A DNA stretch of 64,000 bases, from assembly GCA_945861705.1 (NCBI GenBank), contig CAMAVM010000002.1, positions 62,001 to 126,000 of the forward strand, in the 5' to 3' direction. How positions within the stretch are numbered: the first letter of the stretch is position 1; the number at the start of each line of letters is the position of its first letter. This DNA is from Methylomagnum ishizawai. GTDB lineage: Bacteria > Pseudomonadota > Gammaproteobacteria > Methylococcales > Methylomonadaceae. The translations under genes were made by a program, and so were the position numbers. Positions 38,554 to 47,301 of the stretch are shown piece by piece. The notes under the pieces were generated by a model that had not been told where the DNA came from, searched no databases, and was given only the letters and a program-made list of their open reading frames with translations.

Positions 38554-38623
38554 TCAGCCAGCCTTGTTGTTTGTTGATGGCCGACTTCCTGCTTAGTTGT
38601 TCGAACTGATTAAAAATATATTT

Positions 38624-38656
38624 AGCCGCTAAGGTTAGCCTTAAGCGGCTTTTTTA
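38624..38656 (+). terminator. intrinsic terminator after the GlcG/HbpS gene
   Basis: AGCCGCTAAGG (38624-38634) pairs with CCTTAAGCGGCT (38639-38650) with one bulged base and a 4-base loop, followed by a run of six T. It is a textbook terminator on the plus strand. Confidence 0.85.
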
Positions 38657-38712
38657 TTAGGCTATAACCCAATTTTTCAAACAGACATAAATCGATTCCA
38701 ACAGAGAACAAA

Positions 38713-38970
38713 ATGAAATTAGTGCTGCAAATCGCCCTTGGTGTGTTTTTGGGGATGCTGTCATCCCAACTTGTGATCGATAACTGGCATACTCACCAGG
38801 AAGTCATAGCCAAAGAAGTAGCAGAAAAACTCAGAGCAAGGCAGGAAAAAGTTCGCATGGAACAAGGAGATCGTATTCGTACCCTGCTAATTCAAAACCG
38901 TCAGAATAAAACGCATGGCGAAAATAAGCCGCCTGTCGGCTTTGTTCCTGATGATGCAAAAGCGCCATAG
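38713..38970 (+). CDS. small membrane-anchored protein, unknown
   Basis: An 85-residue protein with one N-terminal hydrophobic segment (VLQIALGVFLGMLSSQLVI, residues 3-21). A highly charged helical stretch follows (about 28-60, rich in Glu, Lys and Arg), then a Pro-rich end. The design is a single-pass inner-membrane anchor with a cytoplasmic or periplasmic coiled tail. I do not recognise a family. It has no partner genes, and the 385-bp gap after it has no gene. Confidence 0.55.
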   Translation: MKLVLQIALGVFLGMLSSQLVIDNWHTHQEVIAKEVAEKLRARQEKVRMEQGDRIRTLLIQNRQNKTHGENKPPVGFVPDDAKAP

Positions 38971-39355
38971 CCTTAGGTTGGAAACTGTATATAACAGCTT
39001 TATTGTCAAAGCTAATTGTAACTATTTGTTTAAATAGGCATTAGCTGTCATCAGCAATATTTAACAATCGGCGTTAAAAGCATCTACACGAGGAGAAATA
39101 TCCCACATTTTTCCAGTCAATTACTTCACAGACATCTCATATAGTGGTCTAGTCGTAGGGTATGGTAATCGTGCAGATACGCTTTACCTAACACCATTAA
39201 AACCCCGTCCATCTTGAAGCTACGAAGGACAGACACAGTAAGTGTTCATGGAATGACGAGTTCACCACGAACGAAATCAAAACCTTATACGATAAAAACA
39301 AAAAAGGTCTGTGTTTTTGCAAACACAGACCTTTTTAGGGGATCGAAAAAAAAGA
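38971..39355. other. 385-bp gene-free region
   Basis: No gene is supported. It holds one degenerate arm of a REP-like repeat (about 39246-39285, TTCACCACGAACGAAATCAA, matching 2265-2282) and, at its right end, the rplM-rpsI terminator. The rest shows no structure I can interpret. Confidence 0.6.
39299..39336 (-). terminator. strong terminator of the rplM-rpsI transcript
   Basis: AAAAAGGTCTGTGTTT pairs with AAACACAGACCTTTTT around a 4-base loop, with A- and T-runs on both sides, so it can work in both directions. It lies 20 bp after the rpsI stop on the minus strand. Confidence 0.9.
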
Positions 39356-39751
39356 TTAGCGTTTTGAGTATTGTGGACGTTTTCTAGCCTTATGTAAGCC
39401 GACTTTCTTACGTTCAACAATCCGTGAATCGCGGGTTACATAACCTGCTTGTCTAAGTGCAGGACGTAATGTTTCGTCATATACCATCAGTGCACGGGTC
39501 AAGCCGTGGCGAATCGCGCCAGCTTGTCCAGAAGGACCGCCGCCTTTAACAAAAACGTTGACATCAAATTTGGTTTCCATATCAACACATTCTAATGGTT
39601 GACGTGACACCATTTGGTCAGTTTTACGACCAAAATAGTCTTCAATGGATTTTGTGTTAATCGTAATCTTGCCAGTGCCTTTCGTCGCGTAAACGCGCGC
39701 TATCGCACATTTACGACGACCTGTTCCATAATATTGCGCTGCTGCTGTCAT
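39356..39751 (-). CDS. rpsI: 30S ribosomal protein S9
   Basis: S9 sits in the head of the small subunit, with its C-terminal tail reaching the P-site tRNA. The 131-residue protein has [16 protein letters not shown], the central [15 protein letters not shown] and the conserved tail [14 protein letters not shown]. Length and motifs are intact. It follows rplM by 11 bp, the standard pair, and ends at a strong terminator. Confidence 0.98.
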   Translation of the reverse strand: MTAAAQYYGTGRRKCAIARVYATKGTGKITINTKSIEDYFGRKTDQMVSRQPLECVDMETKFDVNVFVKGGGPSGQAGAIRHGLTRALMVYDETLRPALRQAGYVTRDSRIVERKKVGLHKARKRPQYSKR

Positions 39752-39762
39752 GGTCTTCCTGC

Positions 39763-40191
39763 TTAAATGTCTAAAACTTTCGGCTGTTGAGCCTGATGAT
39801 CGTGCTCTGGACCTGCATACACTTTCAATTTCTTGAACATGGCACGACCGAGCGGGTTGTTTGGTAACATGCCTTTAATCGCTGTATTGAGTATGCGGTC
39901 AGGAAATGTTTTTCTTAATTTGGCTAGGTTAACAGTTTTAAGATTACCGATATAACCTGTGTGATGTTGATACAGCTTGTCTTGCTCTTTAGTGCCGGTA
40001 ACGCCAATTTTTTCAGCATTGACGACGATGATGTAATCGCCGGTATCGACATGTGGGGTATATTCAGGCTTGTGTTTGCCACGTAGACGGCTTGCAATTT
40101 CAGATGCCAGACGACCTAAGGTCTTGCCTTCTGCGTCTACCACATACCAGTCGCGCCTTACTTCTGCGGGCTTTGCACTAAATGTTTTCAT
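39763..40191 (-). CDS. rplM: 50S ribosomal protein L13
   Basis: L13 is an early assembly protein of the large subunit. The 142-residue protein shows [39 protein letters not shown] and the [19 protein letters not shown] segment. It is the first gene of rplM-rpsI, with a near-perfect sigma-70 promoter about 45 bp upstream of its ATG. In E. coli this operon can be controlled by L13; I see no separate leader structure here beyond the A-rich stretch. Confidence 0.98.
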   Translation of the reverse strand: MKTFSAKPAEVRRDWYVVDAEGKTLGRLASEIASRLRGKHKPEYTPHVDTGDYIIVVNAEKIGVTGTKEQDKLYQHHTGYIGNLKTVNLAKLRKTFPDRILNTAIKGMLPNNPLGRAMFKKLKVYAGPEHDHQAQQPKVLDI

Positions 40192-40234
40192 CGTTACTTT
40201 GTCTTGCTGTTAAAGGCTTAAAAAAAGAAGCGGA

Positions 40235-40263
40235 ATTATACTAAATCTTTGCGTTGCTATCAA
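40235..40263 (-). promoter_or_regulatory. sigma-70 promoter of rplM-rpsI
   Basis: On the minus strand TTGATA (40258-40263) is followed after exactly 17 bp by TATAAT (40235-40240). The -10 box is perfect and the -35 box is 4 of 6. It lies about 45 bases ahead of the rplM start, as expected for a strong ribosomal promoter. Confidence 0.85.
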
Positions 40264-40334
40264 ACTTATTTACTGGAAGGGCTTAATTAGTGCGTTGACA
40301 TGAACATCTTTAGCTTTAGAAACTCCCTATAAAT

Positions 40335-40415
40335 CCCCTCATCCCAACCTTCTCGGCAATAGCTCCTGCATTGCCCTACTATCTACATCCTTGTAGGCAT
40401 CCCAGAGGGAGAAGG
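40335..40415. repeat. dispersed repeat, third copy of the CTCATCCCA element
   Basis: It starts with CCCCTCATCCCAACCTTCTC and includes CTCGGCAATAGCTCCTGC and the CTACATCCTTGTAG hairpin, followed by TAGGCATCCCAGAGGGAGAA. It closely matches 35020-35085 and shares the first block with 11846-11865. It lies between rplM and the ntrX-like gene. Confidence 0.6.
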
Positions 40416-40422
40416 AGATTTT

Positions 40423-41784
40423 TTATAGTTTGATGTTCAAGGAATGCAATTTTCGATAAAGGTGGGTGCGCTCGATACCGACGGCTGAAGATAACTTGGC
40501 TACGCTGCCACCTGAACGCTCAAAGTGGTATTCCAGATAAGCTTTTTCAAATTGATCCCTAGCGTCTTTTAACGGCAAGTTATAGAAATCCGGCACGGAT
40601 GCTGAAGGTGCTGAATCACTGATGACTGTCCCTAACGCCAGTTTTACTTCATCCAGTTCAATTTCTTCGCCAACGCCCAAAATCATCAGTCGCTGGACTA
40701 AGTTTTTCAATTCCCTGACGTTTCCGCGCCAACTGTAGTTGCGTAAAAAGTTCTGCGCCGACATGGAAAACTTCCGAAACGGCAATTTGTCATGGCTGAC
40801 GAAATAGTCCACATAAAAACTCAACAAACCTGGAATATCTTCGCTGTGTTCCCTAAGCGGTTGAATGTTCAAGGTGACTTCATTCAACAAATAATAGAGG
40901 TCGTGACGAAAGCGCCCTGATTTAACCTCGTCTGCCAAGTCGATTCGTGTTGAAGCCAGTACGCGCACGTCCACGCGTACAGCCTCGCTGCCTCCTACAC
41001 GCAAGAACGAGCTTGATGCTAAGGCACTGAGCAATCTTAGCTGCGTCTCCTGATCCATTCCGGCAATTTCGCTTAAGAATAAGGTTCCTCTGTTTGCTCG
41101 TTCCAGCAGGCCAGGGAAAACCCTGCCGTCATGTTCCTTGCCAAAAAATTCCACAGCGGCGTTTTCCGGTGAAATGCTGCCTACCGCGACATCGACAAAT
41201 GAACCATCCCTCCTAGCACTATTATTGTGCAAGTAACGGGCATATAGCTCTTTACCTGCCCCAGCTTCACCAACGAACAATACCCTGGTATCGTGTTGAG
41301 CTAGGCGTTTTAGCTGGTCTTTAGTGCGGGCAACAGCAGCACTTTTGCCGACTGGTTCTATGTCGGTCACCAATTGTTGTTTAAGTCCGGCATTTTCCCT
41401 TTGTAGGTTACTCGCTTCCAATGCCCTAGCTACGATCAGCAACAGTTTTGCCAAGGATAAGGGTTTTTCCAGGAAGTCATAAGCACCCAGCTTGGTAGCT
41501 TCCACGGCGGATTCTACCGAACCATGCCCTGACATCATTACGACGGGACACAGCAATGAATCTTCTGCAACCCATTCTTTTAATAGAGTTATGCCATCTG
41601 TATCGGGCATCCAGATGTCCAGCAAAATCAGATGCGGGTTTACTGAATCCTTAAGCGTTCGTGCTTCCGTAGCATTTTCTGCGGTTGCAACCTGATAACC
41701 TTCATCTTCGAGAATTTCGCACACTAAACGGCGAATTTCCGGCTCATCATCTACAACCAATAATCGAGGTGTTTGTTCATTCAT
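40423..41784 (-). CDS. NtrX-type response regulator with degenerate AAA+ domain
   Basis: The 453-residue protein has a receiver domain with Asp56 in LLDIWMPDTDG and the signal lysine in FLEKPLS (near 107), then an AAA+ domain and a C-terminal Fis-type helix-turn-helix (SVAKLSSAVGIERTHLYRKL, about 426-445). Walker A is GEAGAGKE (172-179). The GAFTGA loop that contacts sigma-54 is missing (residues 216-225 read KEHDGRVFPG), and Walker B reads GTLFLSEI, with Ser in place of the usual Asp. It is probably a DNA-binding regulator that does not remodel sigma-54 holoenzyme. It is paired with the NtrY-like kinase 18 bp upstream. Confidence 0.88.
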   Translation of the reverse strand: MNEQTPRLLVVDDEPEIRRLVCEILEDEGYQVATAENATEARTLKDSVNPHLILLDIWMPDTDGITLLKEWVAEDSLLCPVVMMSGHGSVESAVEATKLGAYDFLEKPLSLAKLLLIVARALEASNLQRENAGLKQQLVTDIEPVGKSAAVARTKDQLKRLAQHDTRVLFVGEAGAGKELYARYLHNNSARRDGSFVDVAVGSISPENAAVEFFGKEHDGRVFPGLLERANRGTLFLSEIAGMDQETQLRLLSALASSSFLRVGGSEAVRVDVRVLASTRIDLADEVKSGRFRHDLYYLLNEVTLNIQPLREHSEDIPGLLSFYVDYFVSHDKLPFRKFSMSAQNFLRNYSWRGNVRELKNLVQRLMILGVGEEIELDEVKLALGTVISDSAPSASVPDFYNLPLKDARDQFEKAYLEYHFERSGGSVAKLSSAVGIERTHLYRKLHSLNIKL

Positions 41785-41802
41785 AGTGTTTCCGCTGCTT
41801 CA

Positions 41803-43944
41803 TTAAACTGTGGGGAGTTGAATGATAAAACCCGCGCCAATTGGACGACGGCTATCAACCCATATAGAACCACCGTGTTCTTCAATGATTTTTTTCACAA
41901 TCGCCAAACCTAAGCCAGTGCCTTTGGTCTTGGTGGTGACATAAGGCTCAAAAATTTGTTCAATTTGCTCTTCTTTAATGCCTGGGCCATCGTCATAAAT
42001 CGCCATTTCGATAAAATCGGCGTAGTTTTTCTGCACCCTGGATAAATGAACTTCGATTTGTCCTTCAGCGCCTATGGCTTCCAGGGCGTTAATGATCAAA
42101 TTATGCACCACTTGCCTGAGACTAACCGGATCCCCTTTTATTAATAGCTCACCGGTTTCAAATTCGACCTTGAATTTTACTCCAGGTTTCACTGGATACA
42201 ATGCTAACACTTCTTGTACCAATACAGCCAAGTCTATATCAGTGGCCTGTTTTTTGGCGGGTTTAGCATATTGGGCAAAGTCATCCACCATTTCTTTCAT
42301 TGCTTCAACCTGTTGCACTATCGTACGGGTGGATTTTTGTAAAATTTCGGCATCACTGGTTTCCAGTTTTGTCGCCAGCTTCACCTGTAAGCGTTCTGCT
42401 GATAGCTGGATAGGGGTCAGCGGGTTTTTGATTTCATGCGCCAAACGCCTCGCCACCTCGCCCCAGGCAGCACTTTTTTGCGCTTGAATCAAATCCGTCA
42501 CATCATCAAATACCACAACAGCACCGACTCGCTGACCTTCTTGCGAAAATAATGGTGTTCCTCGGCACAATAGCTCTTGGCGACCATTCGGGCCTAAAAA
42601 TGCGATCCGTTGTTGCCAAATATCATCGGCTTGTTCAAGCAAACGCTGGATAGATTTTAAAGGTTCGGTAAGTTCTTGATAGTTCTCGACCAGTTCCAGC
42701 AAAGTTTGCCCAATAAAGTGGTTAACATGAATGTGAAAAATCCGGTAAGCCGCCTGATTGGCCGTACGGATTTTATAGTCTTCATCAAAACTGATGACCC
42801 CTGCCGTCAAATTAGCGAGTATTGTTTCCAGGTATGCCCGTTGATTTTCTACCTCAACACCCGTCCGCCTTATTTCATTCCGAGCCTCACCTATGCGGCG
42901 TGTCATCACATTGAAAGATTCGACGAGGAAACCGAGGTCATCTTGGGCAGTTACTGGCAACTGCTGGTCATAAAGCCCAGAAGCCACGGCCTGCGTACCT
43001 TTGACAAGATTTTTTACCGGTGCGACGATATTGCGTATACTGATAAATGCCACCCATATTGCCGCCAGCAAGCTCATCAATAACACCAGCGATAAGGTTA
43101 AAGAAAAGCTCCGTTTCAGGGAATTTCTTAAATAATTCATCTCCTGATACCGAAGAAAAGCAAATTCTACTGAGTCCGCAAGGTCGGCAATCCGTACCGG
43201 AACAGGATAAAGTGCTTGCAGATATTGCGGTTCTTGGCCTTTGATGACAACTATCGCTCGGATCATCAATTGATCCTCCATAACTGGCGCTAAAGCCACG
43301 TAATCAGAGCTATGCTGTAGTTGCAAACGAATATTCTCATCGGGTAGGCTGGGCAATATATCACCGGGATTAATGCTGCTGGAGGCGATAATACGTCCTT
43401 GCTTTGAAAAAAGCGTCACTTCGGAAGCACCCGATAGCATAAGCAAGTTTTCAACTTCCAAGGTCGCCATGGCTTCAGATGAATAATCCAGGTTCTCAGC
43501 TAATTGCTGGGTTTGCCTTAGATGCCAGCGCATTCTTTGATCCAATGAAGCCTGGCTGAGTTCCAGCGCATCTTCCATCGCCTTGTCTATTTCGACGTTA
43601 AACCAGCTATCAATACCTTGGTGCAGGAACTGCATGGAAAAGAAAAAAACGATGGCTGCGGGAGCTAAAGCCAGCAATACAAACAAGGACATCATCCGAG
43701 TAGTGAGTTTAGAACCCGCTTCACGCTTTTTTAATTGTCGGACTAAAGCGTAAATATTTGCCCCGACCAAGCCCAGCAAAACCACTGAACCCAAGGCATT
43801 TATCAGTAATAGCCATGAAGACATGGCACTTAGTTTTGATGATTCCTGCTGGGCTGAACTCATCAATTGTAGCGACAGCAAAATCAAGCCAAACAATATG
43901 GCTACAGAGACCCAGATAGGCAGTTTTATTTTTTTAACGGCCAT
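41803..43944 (-). CDS. NtrY-type membrane sensor histidine kinase
   Basis: A 713-residue kinase (ATG at 43944; an ATG at 43971 is possible). Membrane segments occur at about 8-26, 38-60, 77-100 and 275-300 with a periplasmic loop between the last two, then a HAMP region (SIRNIVAPVKNLVKGTQAVA), a PAS-like domain (about 365-480), the HisKA phosphoacceptor LAHEIKNPLTPIQLSAERL, and an HATPase with DDGPGIKEEQIEQIF and GTGLGLAIVKKII. It is coupled to the NtrX-like regulator. Its ligand is unknown. The NtrY name reflects architecture, not shown nitrogen control. Confidence 0.9.
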   Translation of the reverse strand: MAVKKIKLPIWVSVAILFGLILLSLQLMSSAQQESSKLSAMSSWLLLINALGSVVLLGLVGANIYALVRQLKKREAGSKLTTRMMSLFVLLALAPAAIVFFFSMQFLHQGIDSWFNVEIDKAMEDALELSQASLDQRMRWHLRQTQQLAENLDYSSEAMATLEVENLLMLSGASEVTLFSKQGRIIASSSINPGDILPSLPDENIRLQLQHSSDYVALAPVMEDQLMIRAIVVIKGQEPQYLQALYPVPVRIADLADSVEFAFLRYQEMNYLRNSLKRSFSLTLSLVLLMSLLAAIWVAFISIRNIVAPVKNLVKGTQAVASGLYDQQLPVTAQDDLGFLVESFNVMTRRIGEARNEIRRTGVEVENQRAYLETILANLTAGVISFDEDYKIRTANQAAYRIFHIHVNHFIGQTLLELVENYQELTEPLKSIQRLLEQADDIWQQRIAFLGPNGRQELLCRGTPLFSQEGQRVGAVVVFDDVTDLIQAQKSAAWGEVARRLAHEIKNPLTPIQLSAERLQVKLATKLETSDAEILQKSTRTIVQQVEAMKEMVDDFAQYAKPAKKQATDIDLAVLVQEVLALYPVKPGVKFKVEFETGELLIKGDPVSLRQVVHNLIINALEAIGAEGQIEVHLSRVQKNYADFIEMAIYDDGPGIKEEQIEQIFEPYVTTKTKGTGLGLAIVKKIIEEHGGSIWVDSRRPIGAGFIIQLPTV

Positions 43945-44510
43945 AAATACCAGTCGCTGGAAAGATACCATTGCGAATTCACATAAGCAACTGGGCGCAA
44001 AGGCAGTGGCAGCGCATCTCGCTCGAAGGTGATTTTCATTCCGGCGATATATGATTCTTGGTTGAATATTTTGGATTTTTCTACGAGTCGGTAATCTCGC
44101 ACTGTTGACAACAAATTCAGAGCCGCTTGCAGTGTGGAAAAGTTATCCACCGCGCCGTTGCTTTCATTGGTTATCCGGTACATCTTCAATAGGGCATGAT
44201 ATTGGATACGGTAGCGGAAACTTTTTTCAATCAGCGTGTTATCCCATAAATAATTGCGTTGTTCCTGCACTTTAAACTCATACGTCCAGAATAGGGAAAC
44301 ACCATTGTTCAATGCTTCTATGGCTTTCTTGCTTAATTGATAATCGATGTCGGCGGTCAGTACATAATCGTCGCCCAATAAGGAGGTTTCGGCACTTGTT
44401 ACCCTTACCCCTGTGTCGCTCGGATAAGCTGATGTGGGCATCAGTAACAACAGTAAATACAGCAAAATAGCTGTTTTATTGTTTAACAAGTCGCGCATAA
44501 TAAAAGCCAT
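43926..44510 (-). CDS. DUF4390 exported protein
   Basis: The 194-residue protein has an N-terminal hydrophobic signal (ILLYLLLLLMPTSAYPSD). The mature domain carries LTADIDYQLSKKAIEALNNG and FWTYEFKVQEQRNYLWD, as in DUF4390. It overlaps rsmB at its 5' end by 35 bp and the kinase gene at its 3' end. An ATG at 44498 is an alternative start without the first four residues. The conserved position between rsmB and the NtrY/NtrX pair hints at a link to that signalling system, but the function is not known. Confidence 0.85.
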   Translation of the reverse strand: MAFIMRDLLNNKTAILLYLLLLLMPTSAYPSDTGVRVTSAETSLLGDDYVLTADIDYQLSKKAIEALNNGVSLFWTYEFKVQEQRNYLWDNTLIEKSFRYRIQYHALLKMYRITNESNGAVDNFSTLQAALNLLSTVRDYRLVEKSKIFNQESYIAGMKITFERDALPLPLRPVAYVNSQWYLSSDWYLWPLKK

Positions 44511-45765
44511 CCATTGAGGATTCGCCGGTCAAAATTTGCCTTCCACAGATACCAGGAATGCCCCATTCATCAGACGTGATTGGTAATTCGATAGCGTCGT
44601 TATGTGTCGATAAAAAATCTTGAATTTGCTCTTCATTCTCCTTTTTTAACACTGAACAAGTGGCGTATAAAAGCATTCCGCCGCTTGCTAATAAAGGCCA
44701 GATGGCATTTAAGATGGTTTTTTGCAGGATTGTTAATGCGGCAATATCCGTCTCTTTTCTTAATAGCTTGATGTCTGGGTGACGGCGAATAACCCCAGTT
44801 GCCGAACACGGCGCATCCAGCAAAATCCGGTCAAACGGTTTGCCGTCCCACCAATCGTCAGTTTTGGCTGCATCGGCGACGATTAGCTTGGCTTGCAGAC
44901 CCAATCGTTGTAGGTTTTCACTCACCCGCAGCATTCGGCTTTCGTCAATATCAACGGCGACCATTTCACCAATGTCAGGTTGTTGCTCTAAAATGTGCGC
45001 GGTCTTTCCACCTGGTGCGGCACAGACATCCAGCACACGCTGTCCTGGTCGCGCATCAAGCAATTCTGCGGCCAATTGCGCCGCACCATCTTGCACTGAA
45101 ACCCAGCCGTCCGCAAATTTGGGTAAGGCTTCAATCGGCACGGGTTTATCCAGGATAATTCCGGTAGCCGTAAAGTCGGCGGCATTTGCCGCTAAATTTT
45201 GTTCAATCAATAACTGAAGATAGTCATCCCGCGTCGTTTTCGTCAGATTAACCCGCAACGCCATCGGTGGTGGCTGGTTGTTTTCCAGCAATATTGTTTC
45301 AACTTGCTTAGGCCAATCATGTTCTATTTTTTTAATCAACCAGTTAGGGTGACTTAACGCCGCTGTTTTGAATTCATCTGCTTGTTGCTCAAGATCGTCT
45401 TGCTTCCTCAAATAACCTCTAAGCACGGCATTAATCAAAGCTTTTGCCCAAACTATTTTACGTGCCGCCTGTACGGTTTCCGAAACCGCCGCATGGGGTT
45501 TTACCCGCATATACTTGAGTTGATAAAGCCCAATTAATATCAGCGATTTTACTTCTAACGATTTTAATGGCTTATCAATCAATGCGTTTAAGATGAAATC
45601 CAAACGGTGATAAGTTCGGCACACGCCATAAGATATGGCTTGCACAAAGGCTTTATCTTGTGCGGATTCAACCGACTTAAGGGCGTGGTCTAATGCCAAG
45701 GTCAACGATTGCCCATCTTGCAATACCTTCGTCATGACACGGGCGGCGATCAATCGCGTATTCAA
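44476..45765 (-). CDS. rsmB: 16S rRNA (cytosine-967-C5)-methyltransferase
   Basis: RsmB methylates C967 of 16S rRNA with SAM. The 429-residue protein has an N-terminal NusB-like RNA-binding domain (about 1-130) and a C-terminal methyltransferase domain. Conserved motifs are VLDVCAAPGGKTAHIL (SAM loop), DAPCSATGVIRRHPDIK (with the PC cysteine) and LLYATCSVLKKENEEQI (catalytic Cys in TCS). It starts at TTG, 7 bp after fmt. The gene order def-fmt-rsmB is conserved. Confidence 0.96.
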   Translation of the reverse strand: MNTRLIAARVMTKVLQDGQSLTLALDHALKSVESAQDKAFVQAISYGVCRTYHRLDFILNALIDKPLKSLEVKSLILIGLYQLKYMRVKPHAAVSETVQAARKIVWAKALINAVLRGYLRKQDDLEQQADEFKTAALSHPNWLIKKIEHDWPKQVETILLENNQPPPMALRVNLTKTTRDDYLQLLIEQNLAANAADFTATGIILDKPVPIEALPKFADGWVSVQDGAAQLAAELLDARPGQRVLDVCAAPGGKTAHILEQQPDIGEMVAVDIDESRMLRVSENLQRLGLQAKLIVADAAKTDDWWDGKPFDRILLDAPCSATGVIRRHPDIKLLRKETDIAALTILQKTILNAIWPLLASGGMLLYATCSVLKKENEEQIQDFLSTHNDAIELPITSDEWGIPGICGRQILTGESSMDGFYYARLVKQ

Positions 45766-45772
45766 AATGTAA

Positions 45773-46696
45773 TCAACCGAGTTTGACTCCTTGTGGATGA
45801 TGTGAGCTCAAAAACGCCTGGATAGGTAAGCGTTTTCCGCCGGGCAATTGCACTTCATGCAAACGCAACAAGCCATCTTTGGTTGCTACATCCAGGGTTT
45901 TGTTAGTGCAGATGATTGTGCCAGGATCAGTTTTGATGTCAGATACCATCGGCTCGGCTTGCCATATCCGTAACACCTGACCTTTATACAGTGTTTGTGC
46001 GACAGGCCAGGGATTAAGTCCTTTTACTATCCTACCCAATTGTTCCGCAGATTGCGTCCAATCGAGTTCGGCTTCGGTTTTGCTCAGTTTTTCCGCGTAA
46101 GTGACTAAGCTTTCATCCTGAATTTCAGCTTGTACAGTGTCAGATTCGATCTGTGCAAGCACTTTTTCCAAACCAACCGCACCTAAAGCAGCCAGTTTTT
46201 CGTATAAATCCCCAGAAGTATCTTGTGCAGTAATCATGCACTCTTCCTTATGCAACATATCGCCAGCATCCAGTTTGTGGATGATCCGCATAATAGTAAC
46301 GCCAGTTCTTTCGTCCCCGGCCATCAAAGCCCGTTGAATCGGTGCTGCACCGCGCCAGCGCGGCAATAGGGAGCCATGAACATTGAGGCAGCCTAATGTC
46401 GGTATATCAAGAGCCGCTTGCGGCAATATCATGCCATAAGCCACTACTACCATCAGATCAGGATTAAAATCACGCAGTTGCTGCAAATCCGCTTCCGGTT
46501 TGAGGCTAAGCGGCTGAAATACCGGAATTTCCACGCTTAACGCCAATTCTTTCACTGGGCTGGGTTGCAGCTTGCGTCCCCTGCCGGCAGGGCGGTCAGG
46601 TTGGGTGTGGACGGCGCAGACCTCGTGTTTGGAGTCCAACAGCATCCGTAAGCTGGGGACGGCGAAATCGGGTGTTCCCGCAAAAATAATCCGCAC
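45773..46696 (-). CDS. fmt: methionyl-tRNA formyltransferase
   Basis: Fmt formylates initiator Met-tRNA with 10-formyl-H4F. The 307-residue protein begins at GTG (MRIIFAGTPDFAVPSL) and has NVHGSLLPRWRGAAPIQRAL with the catalytic Asn/His region, plus the C-terminal OB-like domain that holds tRNA. It starts 1 bp after the def stop, with def upstream and rsmB downstream. Motifs and length are normal. Confidence 0.97.
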   Translation of the reverse strand: MRIIFAGTPDFAVPSLRMLLDSKHEVCAVHTQPDRPAGRGRKLQPSPVKELALSVEIPVFQPLSLKPEADLQQLRDFNPDLMVVVAYGMILPQAALDIPTLGCLNVHGSLLPRWRGAAPIQRALMAGDERTGVTIMRIIHKLDAGDMLHKEECMITAQDTSGDLYEKLAALGAVGLEKVLAQIESDTVQAEIQDESLVTYAEKLSKTEAELDWTQSAEQLGRIVKGLNPWPVAQTLYKGQVLRIWQAEPMVSDIKTDPGTIICTNKTLDVATKDGLLRLHEVQLPGGKRLPIQAFLSSHHPQGVKLG

Positions 46697-46697
46697 G

Positions 46698-47204
46698 TCA
46701 GTTTTGTTCCAGTTTGTGGAGTTTCTCCAGTTTTTTCTTGATGCGCTGCCGCTTTAGGGACGATATATAATCCACAAACAACTTGCCTTCCAGATGATCC
46801 AGCTCGTGCTGTATGCACACAGCCAGTAAAGCATCTGCTTCCATTTCAAAAGGCTTGCCTTCCTTATCCAAGGCTTTTACCTTGATGTGTTCGGCGCGTT
46901 TAACCGTTTCAAAAAAACCAGGTACTGACAAACAGCCTTCTTCAGACTCTTCCACGCCATCTTTCGCAATAATTTCTGGATTAATCAAACACAAAGGGTT
47001 ATCTTTCTCCTCGCTCACATCAATGACGACAATACGCTGGTGGACGTTTACCTGGGTTGCCGCCAAGCCGATCCCTTTCGCCAGATACATGGTTTCCAGC
47101 ATGTCATCGACCAGTTTTTTGATTTTGCCATCGACAACCTGAACTTCAGCCGCTTTTTTACGTAAACGGTCGTCAGGAAATTCGAGAATAGTTAAAACGC
47201 TCAA
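46698..47204 (-). CDS. def: peptide deformylase
   Basis: Def removes the formyl group from nascent proteins. I chose a TTG start at 47204 ([18 protein letters not shown], 168 residues), which matches the known N-terminus of the family and has GGAGAG 4-5 bases upstream; a GTG at 47216 would add four residues. Motifs [19 protein letters not shown] and [12 protein letters not shown] give the metal ligands Cys, His and His and the catalytic Glu. It is the first gene of def-fmt-rsmB. Confidence 0.96.
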   Translation of the reverse strand: MSVLTILEFPDDRLRKKAAEVQVVDGKIKKLVDDMLETMYLAKGIGLAATQVNVHQRIVVIDVSEEKDNPLCLINPEIIAKDGVEESEEGCLSVPGFFETVKRAEHIKVKALDKEGKPFEMEADALLAVCIQHELDHLEGKLFVDYISSLKRQRIKKKLEKLHKLEQN

Positions 47205-47301
47205 CAAACTCTCCACTATAATTAGTTAATACTGGAATTCTATATGAATTCATCTAAACTTTGAATTCATAATGATTAAAAAGACACCACGGGAATACAC
47301 T

